A stretch of 64,000 nucleotides of DNA from Sciurus carolinensis. Its lineage: Eukaryota; Chordata; Mammalia; Rodentia; Sciuridae. Position numbers and translations under genes: made by a program. This document shows, piece by piece, positions 48,201 to 59,215 of this stretch. The notes beneath the pieces were generated by a model. That model was not told the origin of the DNA. It ran no database searches and saw only the letters and a list, made by a program, of their open reading frames with translations. The stretch's first letter is position 1. Each line of letters begins with the position of its first letter. Location: positions 46,419,292 through 46,483,291 of the forward strand of contig NC_062222.1 of the NCBI RefSeq assembly GCF_902686445.1. Direction: 5' to 3'.

Positions 48201-49430
48201 GAAGGCATCACACCACGCCATTAGTCCTGACTGAAAAAGAGAAAATTTGATTTGTTTCCACACATCACCATCACCCTTCATCACTCACCTCCAGAAACTC
48301 AGGAGTCACTATATTTTTTTACTGATCGTACAGCACCTGGAGGGACAGTTAGACTTTCAAGGCAGTCTAAAAGAGAAATCATAACTTTCAAATATTTCTC
48401 AAACACTTTCTTCGAGTTAATACCTATGCAGTTGCAAATCAATCAAACCCATACTGGATCATTACTGCTCTCCTGAGAACTGCTCGAAAATACTGTCTCC
48501 TGGCAAAAGGAGCAAGCCACCTCTTCTGCATTTTTTTCCTGAAAGGTCATCTACTTGTGGTCTTAGAAATGTACATGAGAGCTAAAATGTGTCAGTTCTC
48601 CCTTTTAACACAGAACCGCGGCCCACTAGCCCTAGACCTCAGACCTCCGTAGCTTTCACTTCTACTATTCATAACCAGTGGCTTGAATGAAGATCAAGTA
48701 TTTCCTGTCCCATAAGTACGGTAATGGTCATAATACTTTCATAAGAAACTTTATAAATGGGTCTCACTAAATGCAGAATTTCTCCAAATTCCTTCACGTA
48801 TGCTGAATGTGGGAAGAAAACCAGAGTTACCTTCAGAAAGCACTTTCTTCCCCCTTTTCTTCTGAGGACAGAGAAGTCTAAAACTATGAAAACATGCCTG
48901 AGGCTTATTTGCTTGTAAATTATAATTAGATTCACATTTATAGTTCAATAGAACACCCTGGAAGTTTCCCAGAAACTTTCAGAAAAATAATTTCTCAGGT
49001 GCTTACATGAAATGATTGAGGAAAATGGATTTTTCTACACCAACCATTAATTAATTCTGGTCCATACATTAAAGCATGTATTTTTTTGTGTTTATATAAT
49101 ATGATACTGTATCCTTAACTATTTGTAAGCAGGACACAGTGGATTAATTCATTTATTTGGAAACCCTTGCCCAGATTACTGCTGACAAAAAAAATAAAAA
49201 ACTAAATAAAAATAAAAGGTGTTTGTACCTTAAAGGCCAACAGATGTACTTAAGAGAACAGTGTATGGGGGTATGTGTAAGGGGCCTTTTGGAGACTGAG
49301 AGGAGAACATTGGTACAATAAGCCTTTTTATGAAAACTCTACTTAATAAATTTGCTTGCATTCACCTGCAAATTATCAGGCTTTTCCACTTAGACACCGT
49401 TTAATTGTAAGGAAAACCTAACCTTCTCCC
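48201..49430. other. Intergenic stretch without assignable features
   Basis: No supported gene or repeat. The minus-strand frame at 48669-48935 lacks any recognisable domain. Confidence 0.5.
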
Positions 49431-49435
49431 ACCTC

Positions 49436-49605
49436 TTTGGAACCAGGGATTGAACCCAGGGTTGCTTAACCACTGAGCCACATCCCAGCCCTTTTTATGT
49501 TTTATTTTGAGACAGCATCTCACTAAGTTGCTGGGCTGACTTTTAACTTGTGAGCCTCCTGCCTCAGCCTTCAAAGCAGCCACCCACCCAGCAAGCATAA
49601 CTTTT
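49436..49605 (-). mobile_element. B1-dID type SINE, reverse
   Basis: 'ggaaccagggattgaacccagg', 'accactgagccacatcccagcc', 'gagacagcatctcactaagttgctggg', 'cctcctgcctcagcctt'. It faces the + strand SINE at 49661 across a spacer of about 55 bp. Confidence 0.93.
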
Positions 49606-49660
49606 TGTAGAAGAAAAAGCAGCATCAATTTCACAACCACCTTTAAAAAGAAATTTTCAT

Positions 49661-49852
49661 CAGACACAGTGGTGCATGCCTGAGATCCCAGCTTCTCAGG
49701 AGGCTGACACATGAGGATTGCAAATTTAAAGCCAGCCTTAACAACTTAACAAGACCCCATCTCAAAATAAAAAATAAGGGCTGGGGTGTGGCTCAGGGTT
49801 CATTGGTTCAATATCTGGCACCAAAAAATAAATAAATAAATAAGAAAGAAAA
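49661..49852 (+). mobile_element. B1-dID type SINE, forward
   Basis: 'cagacacagtggtgcatgcc', 'caggaggctgacacatgagg', 'ccagccttaacaacttaaca', ID half 'gggctggggtgtggctcagg', then (AAAT)n tail. Forms an inverted pair with the SINE at 49436. Confidence 0.95.
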
Positions 49853-49929
49853 AAGAAATTTTCTCCAGTTGCAAACATACACATTCTCTTTGATAATATT
49901 AGCAATCAGACAATAATAAAGATGACTGT

Positions 49930-50352
49930 AGTGGATGCTGTTGGAACCCCACTGTCTTTATTCCCGGATCATCTGTCCCCCAGCTGCTGTGTGCATTGGC
50001 TAATAATAGCTCAATAGAGAACTGCCCACTCTTTGAGAGTATGTGTGGTAAGGAGGCAGGTGGAAGCAGACAGTGCAAGCCACAGTCAATTATTGACTGA
50101 TATTGGTATCAGAGACAGGCCTCCTTACCCAGGGGCCACTGATTCTGTAGTACAATTCCTGATCCAGATCTTTCATTAGGGGAAGCGAGTCTCTAGGGCA
50201 ACCACACCCTTGTTTAGATTTTTTCCCTGCCCCTGCCCCTGCTTCTCTCATCCCTCTTCTCCAGAAATGTCTGTCCCAACAATAACTTGAACAAACCAAC
50301 AAAAAAACTCACATCAGGTTCTGCTTCCAGGGAATCCAACCTGAGGGTTGAT
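49930..50352 (+). mobile_element. Possible MLT1-like LTR
   Basis: The 3' end 'catcaggttctgcttccagggaatccaacctgag' matches the terminal motif of MLT1-class LTRs. The body includes 'tcattggctaataatag'-like text and is diverged. The following 50.4-51.2 kb could be internal sequence, but I cannot show it. Confidence 0.4.
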
Positions 50353-51835
50353 ATTGATAAGGTATATGGTCCTAGGAAGCAATGCTAAGGATGGGAACTC
50401 TGGTTGGATCACTCACCCACTAGATACAAGGGTGTGTACCCTCCCATGGGGGCTGAAGTGCTATGAGCACATGGCCTGCTGACTCCTGAGATCTTCACCT
50501 GTAGTGATGGGAATGTGATACAGGTGGAAAGATGCATCCAGACAAATGTTTGGAAGGTATGGGGGAAATCGAAACTACAAGGGCTGGGGAACTGGTTTAC
50601 TAAAGAGAAGAAATAACCGAGAGATCCCTGATCAACCATGTAAAGCAAAGAAGAAAACTGTAATTTGTGCAGTAAGTCTCATCTCTCACAGCTTGGAGGT
50701 TAACGGTAAGAAAGGCAGAACTTGAGAGAAGTGGGTTTCCAAGATCAGTCCCCCAGGTCAACAAAGGACCTTGATGGGGAAGAAGTGAGACTCAAGAATA
50801 GGGACAGGAACATCTGGGTGGAAACTTAAGAACTCTGATGCCCCCAGATTCCCTTGAATACACTCCCTGCTCTGCTCTGGGTGGAGGCCATTCCATGTTG
50901 GAGGATGAGCCTTGCACACCTCCCTGCTGAATGCCCTTACTTGAAGAAGCTGCAGAACTGTGCTTGCTTGCCCTTAGCATGACCAGCCCCATATCTCCTC
51001 CTGCCCACCAGACCCTCAATTAGGGTCAAATCCCAGTCCAATCAACAGAGGAAGTGCAGGGTATGGCCAAGGATAGAACAGGCTGTCTTCCCCAGGAGCC
51101 ACAGGACCTGGCTAACACGATGAACAGGAGCCAGGGCGATGACTGGGAGCAGATCAGGACAGAAGAGAACCACAGGACGTGACATGCTCCAGAAAGCCTT
51201 AGTTCAGGATTCCCATTGCTACTTTCTGTTATTTTTAGATATTTGTCACTTAATTCTTGGGTTTGTAAACTGTTTGTTCAACCTGATTTTTTACATACAT
51301 AGATAATTTGAGTTTGAATGCTTTTATGCAGATCCCAACCCACTCTGTTATACATGGTGACTTTACATATTTGTGTCACCCCTGGCCCTTAAAGATCTGT
51401 TAGCTGTCCTGCTCCTTTTTCTGCCATTTGCTTTGAAATATCAATTTTTAAAAACTGTATTGCATTTTGAAGCTTATGAAATGATTCCCTGTCTTTTCTC
51501 CTTAATATTTCCATTCATGTACCCATTTAAAGTGGGCTGTTTGTCTTTTTGCATATAACTTTGAACTTTAATTTCTTATTTATTCATTCTTATCCAAACT
51601 TCATATTCTTCAGATTGCTTTCCAAACTTTTTTTGTATTGGTTACTGTTTATGTGTGAATGTAGCAATCAGGTATTTGTCACACAGTTATATAAAATAGC
51701 ATAAGAGACGATAAACATGGAATTTTCCATGATATATTTTAAAAGCAAAAGATAATTTTCTACTAATATTTTGTGTATTATTAGTGATTTATTGTGTACT
51801 ATTTTATTTACCAGTCACCTTGCTTAAATGCAAGA
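50353..51835. other. Intergenic stretch, unassigned
   Basis: 50.4-51.2 kb is richer in G/A than its surroundings and might be MaLR internal sequence. 51.2-51.8 kb is AT-rich. No supported ORF. Confidence 0.4.
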
Positions 51836-51839
51836 TCCT

Positions 51840-52020
51840 TGCTTATTTTAAGATCCTCATGATGACTCTTATGAAGCAGTTAATATTGTCTCTGTTTTGC
51901 AGATGAGAATTTTTTTTTTAAAAGGTCAAACAACATAGTCAATGTCATACATCTGGTGACTGACAAGGCTGGATATGAACTTATTGACCTGAATCCACAG
52001 CTCATGCTATTAGCTACCAT
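51840..52020 (-). repeat. MIR SINE
   Basis: 'gatcctcatgatgactcttatgaagcag', 'gttttgcagatgagaa', 'tggatatgaacttattgacctg' are reversed MIR motifs with a T/A-run inserted. Confidence 0.65.
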
Positions 52021-52479
52021 GAAGTTCTAATATTCCAGTTATTGCCTTATAAATATTGGCTTATTCTAAAATGGACTCTTAAATCTTACAGTTAAAGCCT
52101 TGCAATTTTAATGAAGTATGGAAAGAAAACTACTTCACAAAATGTGCACAGAGTTTGATTGCTATTTTCCAAAACATGAATTGAAGAGAATGGGGGACAT
52201 GCTTCTAAAACAATATAATGGAACAAAGAAAATACCCACTCCCTTTCTTTTAAGTTCTCTGCCCTTGTTTACCTATTTATTAATTTTTTTAACTAAATAA
52301 TTTCCTCCACCTTTTTTCATGGTGATTAAAATTACAAAATAAAGTGAAATTAATCTCATGTGTATCTGAAACTACCAAGGTGCCAACCATAAAAATTTCT
52401 CATCAAATCTGTCAGTGTTTTGGCACTAAGAAATTTTAGTTTAGAATCTCAGGTGAGATTCTTAGCCTCCTCCCCAGGG

Positions 52480-52687
52480 TCAAGAATCTCACCTGACCCA
52501 GACTCACCCCACATCTCCAGCTGCATTCACAGCATCCTCATTCCTCCAACCACTCTAAAACGAAAAATTCTTTAGTTCTTCCAAGGAGCCAGCTGCCTTC
52601 ACCTCACGGCCTTCACACTTTCTACTGCTTCCTTCCTCCTGACTTAACTCCTCCTTCAAGTCTCAGTTTCAAAGTCAGGACTTCAAG
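52480..52687 (+). repeat. L2 LINE fragment, split by a SINE
   Basis: 'cttcacctcacggccttcacactttctactgcttcc' and 'aactcctccttcaagtctcag' match the L2 3' region. The continuation lies after the SINE at 52889. Confidence 0.55.
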
Positions 52688-52700
52688 AAAGCCCGTCCTG

Positions 52701-52876
52701 TAATCCTAGACCTCAGGAGGCTGAGATAGGAGGATCGCAGTTTTGAAGCCAGCCTCAGCAACTTAGTAAGAACCGGTCTCGAAATAAATATTAAAAGGAC
52801 TGGAGGTGTTGCTCAGTGGTTACACCCCCCGCCCCCCCCCCCCCCGGGTTCAATCCCCAGGACTGAAAAAACCAAA
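52701..52876 (+). mobile_element. B1-dID type SINE with target duplication
   Basis: 5'-truncated dimer ('taatcctagacctcaggagg', 'cagcctcagcaacttagtaa', 'gactggaggtgttgctcagtgg') with a C-run of about 15 in the ID half. It is flanked by aaagcccgtcctg (52688-52700) and aaagcccatcctg (52877-52889), 12 of 13 identical. Confidence 0.93.
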
Positions 52877-53080
52877 AAAGCCCATCCTGACTCATGTGGA
52901 GACGGGTGGGTTCCAACATCTCACACTATAACTTGGCTGTCATTATCATCACCAATTGTGGGTTAGCATTTGTCTCCCCAAATGGAAGGACAGGAAGCCT
53001 TGGGAAGGCAGCCTCATTTTGTATTCAGCACTTCATAGAGTCTCTGCAACTTAAAGGACATCTCAATATTTTTTTAATGA

Positions 53081-53425
53081 AATAAGCCAATTCCAAAACA
53101 ACAAAAGTCAAATGTTCTCTCTCTCTCTCTGATATGTAGATGTTAACCCACAATGGGGTGTGGAGAATAGAAGTTCAGTGGATTAGACAAAGGGGAATGA
53201 AGGGAAGGAAGGGGAGATAGAAATAGGAAAGACTGTGGAATGAATTGGACACAACTTTCCTATGTACACATATGAATGCACCAACCACAGTGACTCTCAC
53301 CATCATGTATATCCACAAGACTGGGATCCTAATTTGAATAAGATATATTCCATGCTTGGATAAATATACCCAAACAGATTCTACTGTCAGGTATAACTGA
53401 AAAGAACCAATAAAAATTTTAAAAA
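53081..53425 (+). mobile_element. 5'-truncated squirrel-type L1 3' end
   Basis: 'aaataagccaattccaaaac', 'aatgttctctctctctctctgatatgtag', G/A-rich segment, 'ctactgtcaggtataactgaaaag', then an A-rich end. This is the 3' UTR of a lineage-type L1, homologous at its tail to the small insertion at 56897. Confidence 0.85.
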
Positions 53426-54440
53426 ATATTCTGAATGAGTGAATGAGTCGAGTATAAAAATTAATGGATAAATCAAGTGAAGAGAAAATAAACCACAGCC
53501 AGAGATTTTTGGTTTTACTGACTCTGAGCCACATACACACAGCCCTACACTCCCTCGCTCCACCTTAGCGGTTAGGTTTCCATCATTTACGCCAGTGCGG
53601 AGCTGGAGTGATTGCAACCATGGAAGTACATGCAGGTTCTCCCTTAGCCATGCAAAAGCAGGCAGCTTTAGCCCTCAGTGATTAACCCCTGTGCCACCTC
53701 TCAAGCACTCTCCATTCATCATTCAATAACATGCACAATCGTTTGAACCTAAACTTTCTCATTATCTGTAATTACTCTTTGAGGCACATGAGATGCTAAC
53801 AAGAATAAGTGCAATTATCCAGCTTTGCAATGGGAAGCCATATTTATTGATACTGTGATTAGAAGTCACTAAATATAGATGTGGTAATCTTAGGCTTAGT
53901 TCCAGTACAACCAGATGATTGAAAGGCACCTTTTCCAGATGGCTGGGCCAATTGAAATACATGATTACATCATGCTTATAGGAGTCTTAGTCCCAGGGTA
54001 AAAGGTAGGATTATTATCAGAGGTGTTATCAAAAATTGACACCTGCAGGTGAGTTTCTAAAAATCTCAGTGGCAACAATTGAGAAAGGCAGACTGAAAGA
54101 GAAGGAAAGGAAAGCAACCTATTTTTATCTCCATTTGCAGTGCCAGGGCAGCATCTACAAGACTGTACTGTGCTAGCCCACTCCCCCAAGCCACTCAGAC
54201 CATGAAATTCAGATGACCCTAATAATCCATAATCCTCTTCCTCAGCAACCACGAGTCTTTCACAATAAACTGATTGGCATCATTTCTCTCCAAACCTGTC
54301 TCTTACTCTGACTATTTCATAAACCTGGTTCTGCCAGAGTCTCTATGTAATGGAAACTAACCACCTATAGAAGTTTCAGAGAACATTTACACAAACACAG
54401 AAAAACCCCTGTAACTTAAAGAAATTATCTTTAAAAAAAA
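53426..54440. other. Intergenic stretch without assignable features
   Basis: No supported gene, RNA or repeat. Confidence 0.5.
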
Positions 54441-54444
54441 AAAA

Positions 54445-54925
54445 AAAAGTTCTTATCAGGATTCTCAGTTACAAATGACAGAAACTAAACTCAAACTGGT
54501 TTAGGCAAAAAAGGTAATATTTGAGTAATATTTAGCCAGAAAGCTCAGATCAATACAGCAGGAACCAGTGAGCAAATGATATCAGTAGACATCTTTCTCT
54601 TCCTGCCTCTCTTACTGTCTTCAGCTCTGTATTTTCCTCTGTGGGAATCAGTCTCAGGCAGACTCTCCCCAGAGAATGCAAAATGGCTCCCAGTAGCAGC
54701 ACCATTATGTCTTATCAGCTTAGCAACTCCAGCAGAAAGAAAGGGCGGTAGTCTTTCTCAATAGCTTCAGCAGAATTCCCATGATTATGATTATTCTGAG
54801 ATCAAGTGTTTATCTTTGGACCAATATGAATGGGATGGGAAATGCTGATTGGTCAGACCTAGATTGCATGGCCAAGAAATAGGATCAGCCTCACACTGAG
54901 ACCTGAGAAGGGCTGTTGATGTCCA
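54445..54925. repeat. Ancient interspersed repeat, family not assigned
   Basis: 'gttacaaatgacagaaactaaactcaaactggtttaggcaaaaaagg', 'ctctccccagagaatgcaaaatggctcccagtagcagc', 'agcttagcaactccagcagaaagaaagg', 'gctgattggtcagacctag' recur in many mammalian genomes in this order. I do not recall the family name with certainty. Confidence 0.5.
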
Positions 54926-54996
54926 AAGGAAAAGCAAGTTGCTACATTAGAAGAAAGGGAAATGAGATCTACCCATTCCAGAAGCCACAAGTCCTT

Positions 54997-55044
54997 CTGC
55001 TTTTTGGAGGTATTGATTCCCTGCTTTTTGGAGGTATTGATTCC
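54997..55044. repeat. Perfect tandem duplication, 2 x 24 bp
   Basis: The 24-bp unit starting ctgctttttggaggtattga is present twice, back to back, without a mismatch (54997-55020 and 55021-55044). Confidence 0.97.
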
Positions 55045-55154
55045 CAAGTCTAATTCCTTGGTTGGATATGTTGGCACTGATCAGTTACCCCATAACAATA
55101 AAAGTGGTAGCTCATCCCTGAATTCAGTGCTGACTTCTGTGCGCTGTTGATACG

Positions 55155-55335
55155 TTTTTACCCATGCTCCTCATGACTTAGGAGATGGATACTGTCATTA
55201 CCCACATTTTGAAGATGAGGAAACCAAAGTATAGAGTGTAATTTGCCAAGGCCACTGACTAGTAAGTGGTGGAGCCAAGAATCAAGCCCAGCAGGCTGAT
55301 TCCAAAATATGTACAGATTTCCACCTTGCTAGTCC
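55155..55335 (-). repeat. MIR SINE
   Basis: 'cattttgaagatgaggaaacc', 'gtaatttgccaaggccactgactagtaagtggtggagcc' are reversed MIR core motifs. Confidence 0.85.
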
Positions 55336-55448
55336 GCCTTCATGAAATCATATTGTTTTCATTTTATACAACACTGCTTGAAGCCTGGTCTCAACAGCGG
55401 GGGCGATAACTGAAATCTTTTTCTCCTTGGGCTTGCATATGTTAAATG

Positions 55449-55740
55449 TGTAGGAGGCCATTGTGTTGGATTAGGTTCCTACACTGGCCTAACAGACTAA
55501 ACTAATACAGTTTAATCACAGTGGCACAGCTTTAGTTAACTGTGAGAGGTCCTGTAACCAATTAATCAAGTAAGCTGTAACCAGTTAAGCTGTCTCTATA
55601 CTTCAATTCTGCTTCCTATAAATGTTATCGGATCATGTTTCTCAGAAGTTATTCTGGCTATGAAGGCTGTCTGAGTCACAAATCCTTTTTATTTTGTTTT
55701 GCTTTGTTTTCCTGAAGTCAAATACACACTCTACTTGACA
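55449..55740 (+). mobile_element. Candidate unidentified solo LTR
   Basis: A segment of about 292 bp has TG...CA ends, a TATAAA box at about 55617, a 'ctgtctgagtcacaaatcc' stretch downstream and a T-rich 3' part. It shows LTR-like architecture without a match I can name. No clear target duplication. Confidence 0.35.
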
Positions 55741-56089
55741 GCGTTGGTCTAAGGAATTTTCCCTTTTAACACATAGCATTCTAATCTCAGATCAATGACT
55801 CTAGTGAGTGATGATAGTAAGAATTTTAAAATATTTGCACACTAATTTTTTTCATTTGATCAAAAACCAAAACTGTCCTCATGGAAATAGAGGAAGTTTG
55901 AGAAGTTGCCTCCTCTGTAAAACATTTCTCAAACTTCACATATTTACAGACCACTTCTACAAATTTTGTGACGTCCATAAGTCACCTGCATTATTTACCT
56001 GGCATTTTAATTTAACTATATTAAATTGACTAATTTTTTACTTGGCCCTGCAATCATAGACTTGCTGGTCTAATGGTATTTTTTCTAAA

Positions 56090-56282
56090 TGATATTAAAA
56101 ATAAAACACCTGGGATATGCAAATTAGCCATAATGAAAAATTCACATCAACAGAATATAAAAAATTAAAGACTGTGCAGGACAACTGAATCTCTCTGCAT
56201 TATTGGTGGGAATATAAAAATGATATAGCTATTTTAGAAATAATTCTGTATTTTTCTCATGAAATTAAAAAATACAAGTATC
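56090..56282 (+). mobile_element. Old L1 fragment, left part
   Basis: 'gggatatgcaaattagccataatg', 'cattattggtgggaatataaaaatg' is an L1M ORF2 end/3' region. It resumes at about 58610 after the younger L1. Confidence 0.75.
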
Positions 56283-56896
56283 CTAAGTATCCTACAGATG
56301 GGCAAAGAAGAAGTCAAATTATCTCTGTTTGCTGATGACATGATCATGTATCTAGAAGACCCAAAGAATTCCACCAGAAGACTATTAGAGAAAAAAATCA
56401 GGAATATCACCTCTTTTATAACAACCTCATGGGAAAACACATCCTGAGAATTAATATAATCAAGAAAGTGAAAGATCGCTAAAATGAAAACTATGAAACA
56501 CTGAAGAAAGAAATTAAAGAAGATCTCAGAAGACAGAAAGATTTCCCATGTTCTTAGATAGGTGGAATTAATATTGTCAAAATGGCCATACTACCAAAAG
56601 CATTATACAGATTCAATGCAATCCACATTAAAATACCAATGATATTCTTCACATAACTAGTCCTTAAAATCATTTAACAGAATAAGAAATCCAGAATAGC
56701 CAAAGCAATTCTGAGCAAAAAAAGTGATGTACAATACCTGATCTCAAATCATGTTACAGAGTTATAGTAACAAAAACAGCATGATATTGGCATCAAAATA
56801 GACATGACAAATGGAATAGAATAGGAGACCCAAAGACAAACATTTACTTACAGCCATCTCATACTTGACAAAGGTGCCAAAAATATATGTTGGAGA

Positions 56897-56991
56897 CCCA
56901 TTTATGCATGATGTGTCAAAATGCATTCTGCTGTCATGTATAACTAATTAGAACAATAGAACAATTAGAACAATAATATATATATATAGGG
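56897..56991 (+). mobile_element. Short L1 3'-tail insertion inside the L1
   Basis: About 95 bp containing 'gtcaaaatgcattctgctgtcatgtataac' and a TA-rich tail interrupt the L1 ORF2 text. The target 'aaaatatatgttggaga' stands on the left (56880-56896) and 'aaaatatatatattggaga' on the right (56992-57010), a near-duplicate. After removal the ORF2 text continues. Confidence 0.75.
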
Positions 56992-57632
56992 AAAATATAT
57001 ATATTGGAGAAAAGACAACCTTTTTAAGAAACAGTGCTGGGAAAGCTGGATACCTACATGTTAAAAAATGAAATTAGATCCCTGTCTCTCACCCTGCACA
57101 AAATTCAAATCAAAATGTATCAAAGACTTGGAATTAGACCAGAAAACTTGCAACTGCTAGAAAAACACAGAAGGTCAACACTCTGTCATATAGATGCAGG
57201 CACCAACTTCCTCAATAAGACTCCTAAAGTTCAAGAAATAAAACCAACAATCAATATGTGAGATGCTATCAAGTTTAAAAGTTTATGCACAGCAAAGGAA
57301 ATGATTAAGAGTGTGAAGACAAAGCCTACAGAATCTTTATCAACTACTCCTCCAACAGGGGAATAATATATAAAGAACTCAAAAAGTCAATGCCAAGAAG
57401 AAAAAAAAAAAAAAAAAAACAAAACTAAAACAAAATAAACAAAAAACTCAAATGACCCAGTCAATAAATGGGTTAAAGAACTAAGGAAATTTCTCAAAGA
57501 AGAAAAACAAATGGCCAACAAATATATGAAAAAATGTTCAACATCTCTAGCAATCAGGAAAATGCAAATCAAAACTATACCAAGATTTCATCTCACTCCA
57601 TCAAAATGGCAATTATCAAGAACACAATAATA

Positions 57633-57760
57633 GGGGCTGGGGTTGTGGCTCTGTGGTGGATCACTTGCCTAGCATGTGTGAGGCACTGGGTTTGATTCTC
57701 AGCACCACATATAAATAAATAAAATTAAGGTCCATTGACAACTAAAAAAATTTTTTTTTA
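57633..57760 (+). mobile_element. ID SINE with perfect 15-bp target duplication
   Basis: ID monomer 'ggggctggggttgtggctct ... gattctcagcaccaca' plus an A/T-rich tail. It is flanked by aagaacacaataata at 57618-57632 and 57761-57775 without mismatch, so it inserted late into the L1. Confidence 0.96.
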
Positions 57761-58051
57761 AAGAACACAATAATAAATGCTGGCAAGGATGTAGGGGGAA
57801 AGTTACACTCTTAAATTGTTGATGGGACTGCAAAATAGTATAACCACTCTAGAAGGCAGTATGGAGATTCCTCAAAACACTAGGAATGGAACCACCCTAT
57901 GACCCAGTTAGACCACTCCCTGGTATTTATCCAAAAGAACTAAATCAACATACTATAGCAACAGACACCTCAACCTCTATTGCAACACAATTCACAGTAG
58001 CCAAACTATGAAATCAGCCCAGATGCCTGGCAATATGAATGGATCAATAAA

Positions 58052-58052
<1 letters not shown>

Positions 58053-58083
<31 letters not shown>
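58053..58083. repeat. (CA)n microsatellite
   Basis: About 15 CA units within L1 3' UTR sequence. Confidence 0.97.
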
Positions 58084-58084
<1 letters not shown>

Positions 58085-58609
58085 AACCACAATGGAGTTT
58101 TAGTCAACTATATAGAAGAATGAAATAATGGCATTTGCCAGTAAATGGATGGAAATGGAGAATATCATGCTAAGTGAAATAAGCCAGACTGAGAAACTCA
58201 AGGATGTAATGTTTTCTCTCATATGTGGAAGCTAGAGTGAAATAACTGAAAGAAGATCATGCAGGAGATCCCTCCATGCAGGAGATACCATAAATATACA
58301 GGAAATATCAGTGAAATAGATGAAGGAGAGGGAGGGAGAGAGGAAGGGAAAGGGGAGGAAAAATGGAATGAATTTAACAAAATCATGATATATATACATA
58401 CATATCTCCCAAAGGGAATTTCACACTTATGTATATATAGAAAGAACAAATCAAAAATAAATAAACAAGGAAGATCAGTAGAGGTAGGAGAATGGGGAAG
58501 AGAAAAGGGGAGGAAAGGGTGGGATGGTGATTGAAATCAAATTCTTTGCATGTATGATTTCGCCAAAATGAACCCAACTAATATATATAATTTTAATGCT
58601 CTAATGAAA

Positions 58610-59215
58610 ATAATACTACATGTAGATTTTTTAGCTAAAAATGTACACCTATCCTATTACCCTACAATTACAATTCTACCTAAAGAATGAAAATATATTT
58701 ACACAAAAAGACTTCTCTGAAAATGTTCACAGCAGCTCTATTAATGACAGTTTAAAACTAGAAACATACCAGAGAATGAAACAAACTATGACATATTTAC
58801 ATAATGGAATATTATTTAGCAATAAAAAGGAATGCCTTCTGGTGTGTAGAACAACAGGAATGAAGAAAGAAATTAGATTAGGTGAAAAAAGACACAACAA
58901 GGTGTAGGTATCCATTTTGTCAAAATCAGTAAATTTTACTCTGAAATAAAAATTATAAACAAATATTGAGCTCTTCATTAATGATCTGAATGCTGAAGTA
59001 TTTTGGAGGAATATTACTGTCATGTGCAATTTACCATGAAATGCATTAAAACTAAATCAGATTGACAGCTTGATCAAGGGACAGATAGAAGATATGACAT
59101 AATAAAATGTTAAAGGTAGAATCTAAATGGTTTTATGGGTGTTCACCATAAAATTCTTTCCACTTGGCTGTAATTTAAAACTTTTTGCAATGAAACATTG
59201 GGTGAAAAATAAACA
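58610..59215 (+). mobile_element. Old L1 fragment, right part
   Basis: 'gttcacagcagctctattaatgac', 'acatttacataatggaatattatttagc', then an old L1 3' UTR with 'gggtgttcaccataaaattctttccacttggctg' ending in AATAAA. It continues the element broken at 56282. Confidence 0.8.

Larger units (their letters stand above)
56283..58600 (+). mobile_element. 5'-truncated L1 nested in an older L1
   Basis: It begins in the RT domain: [14 protein letters not shown] with the catalytic FADD motif at about 56330. It runs through the ORF2 C-terminal region (56.45-57.95 kb, frameshifted) and the 3' UTR ('ctaagtgaaataagccagac', 'gttttctctcatatgtgg'), including a polypurine G/A-rich stretch (58.32-58.37 and 58.47-58.53 kb). 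It holds a SINE (57633) and a short L1-tail insertion (56897). A (CA)n run lies at 58053-58083. Confidence 0.88.
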
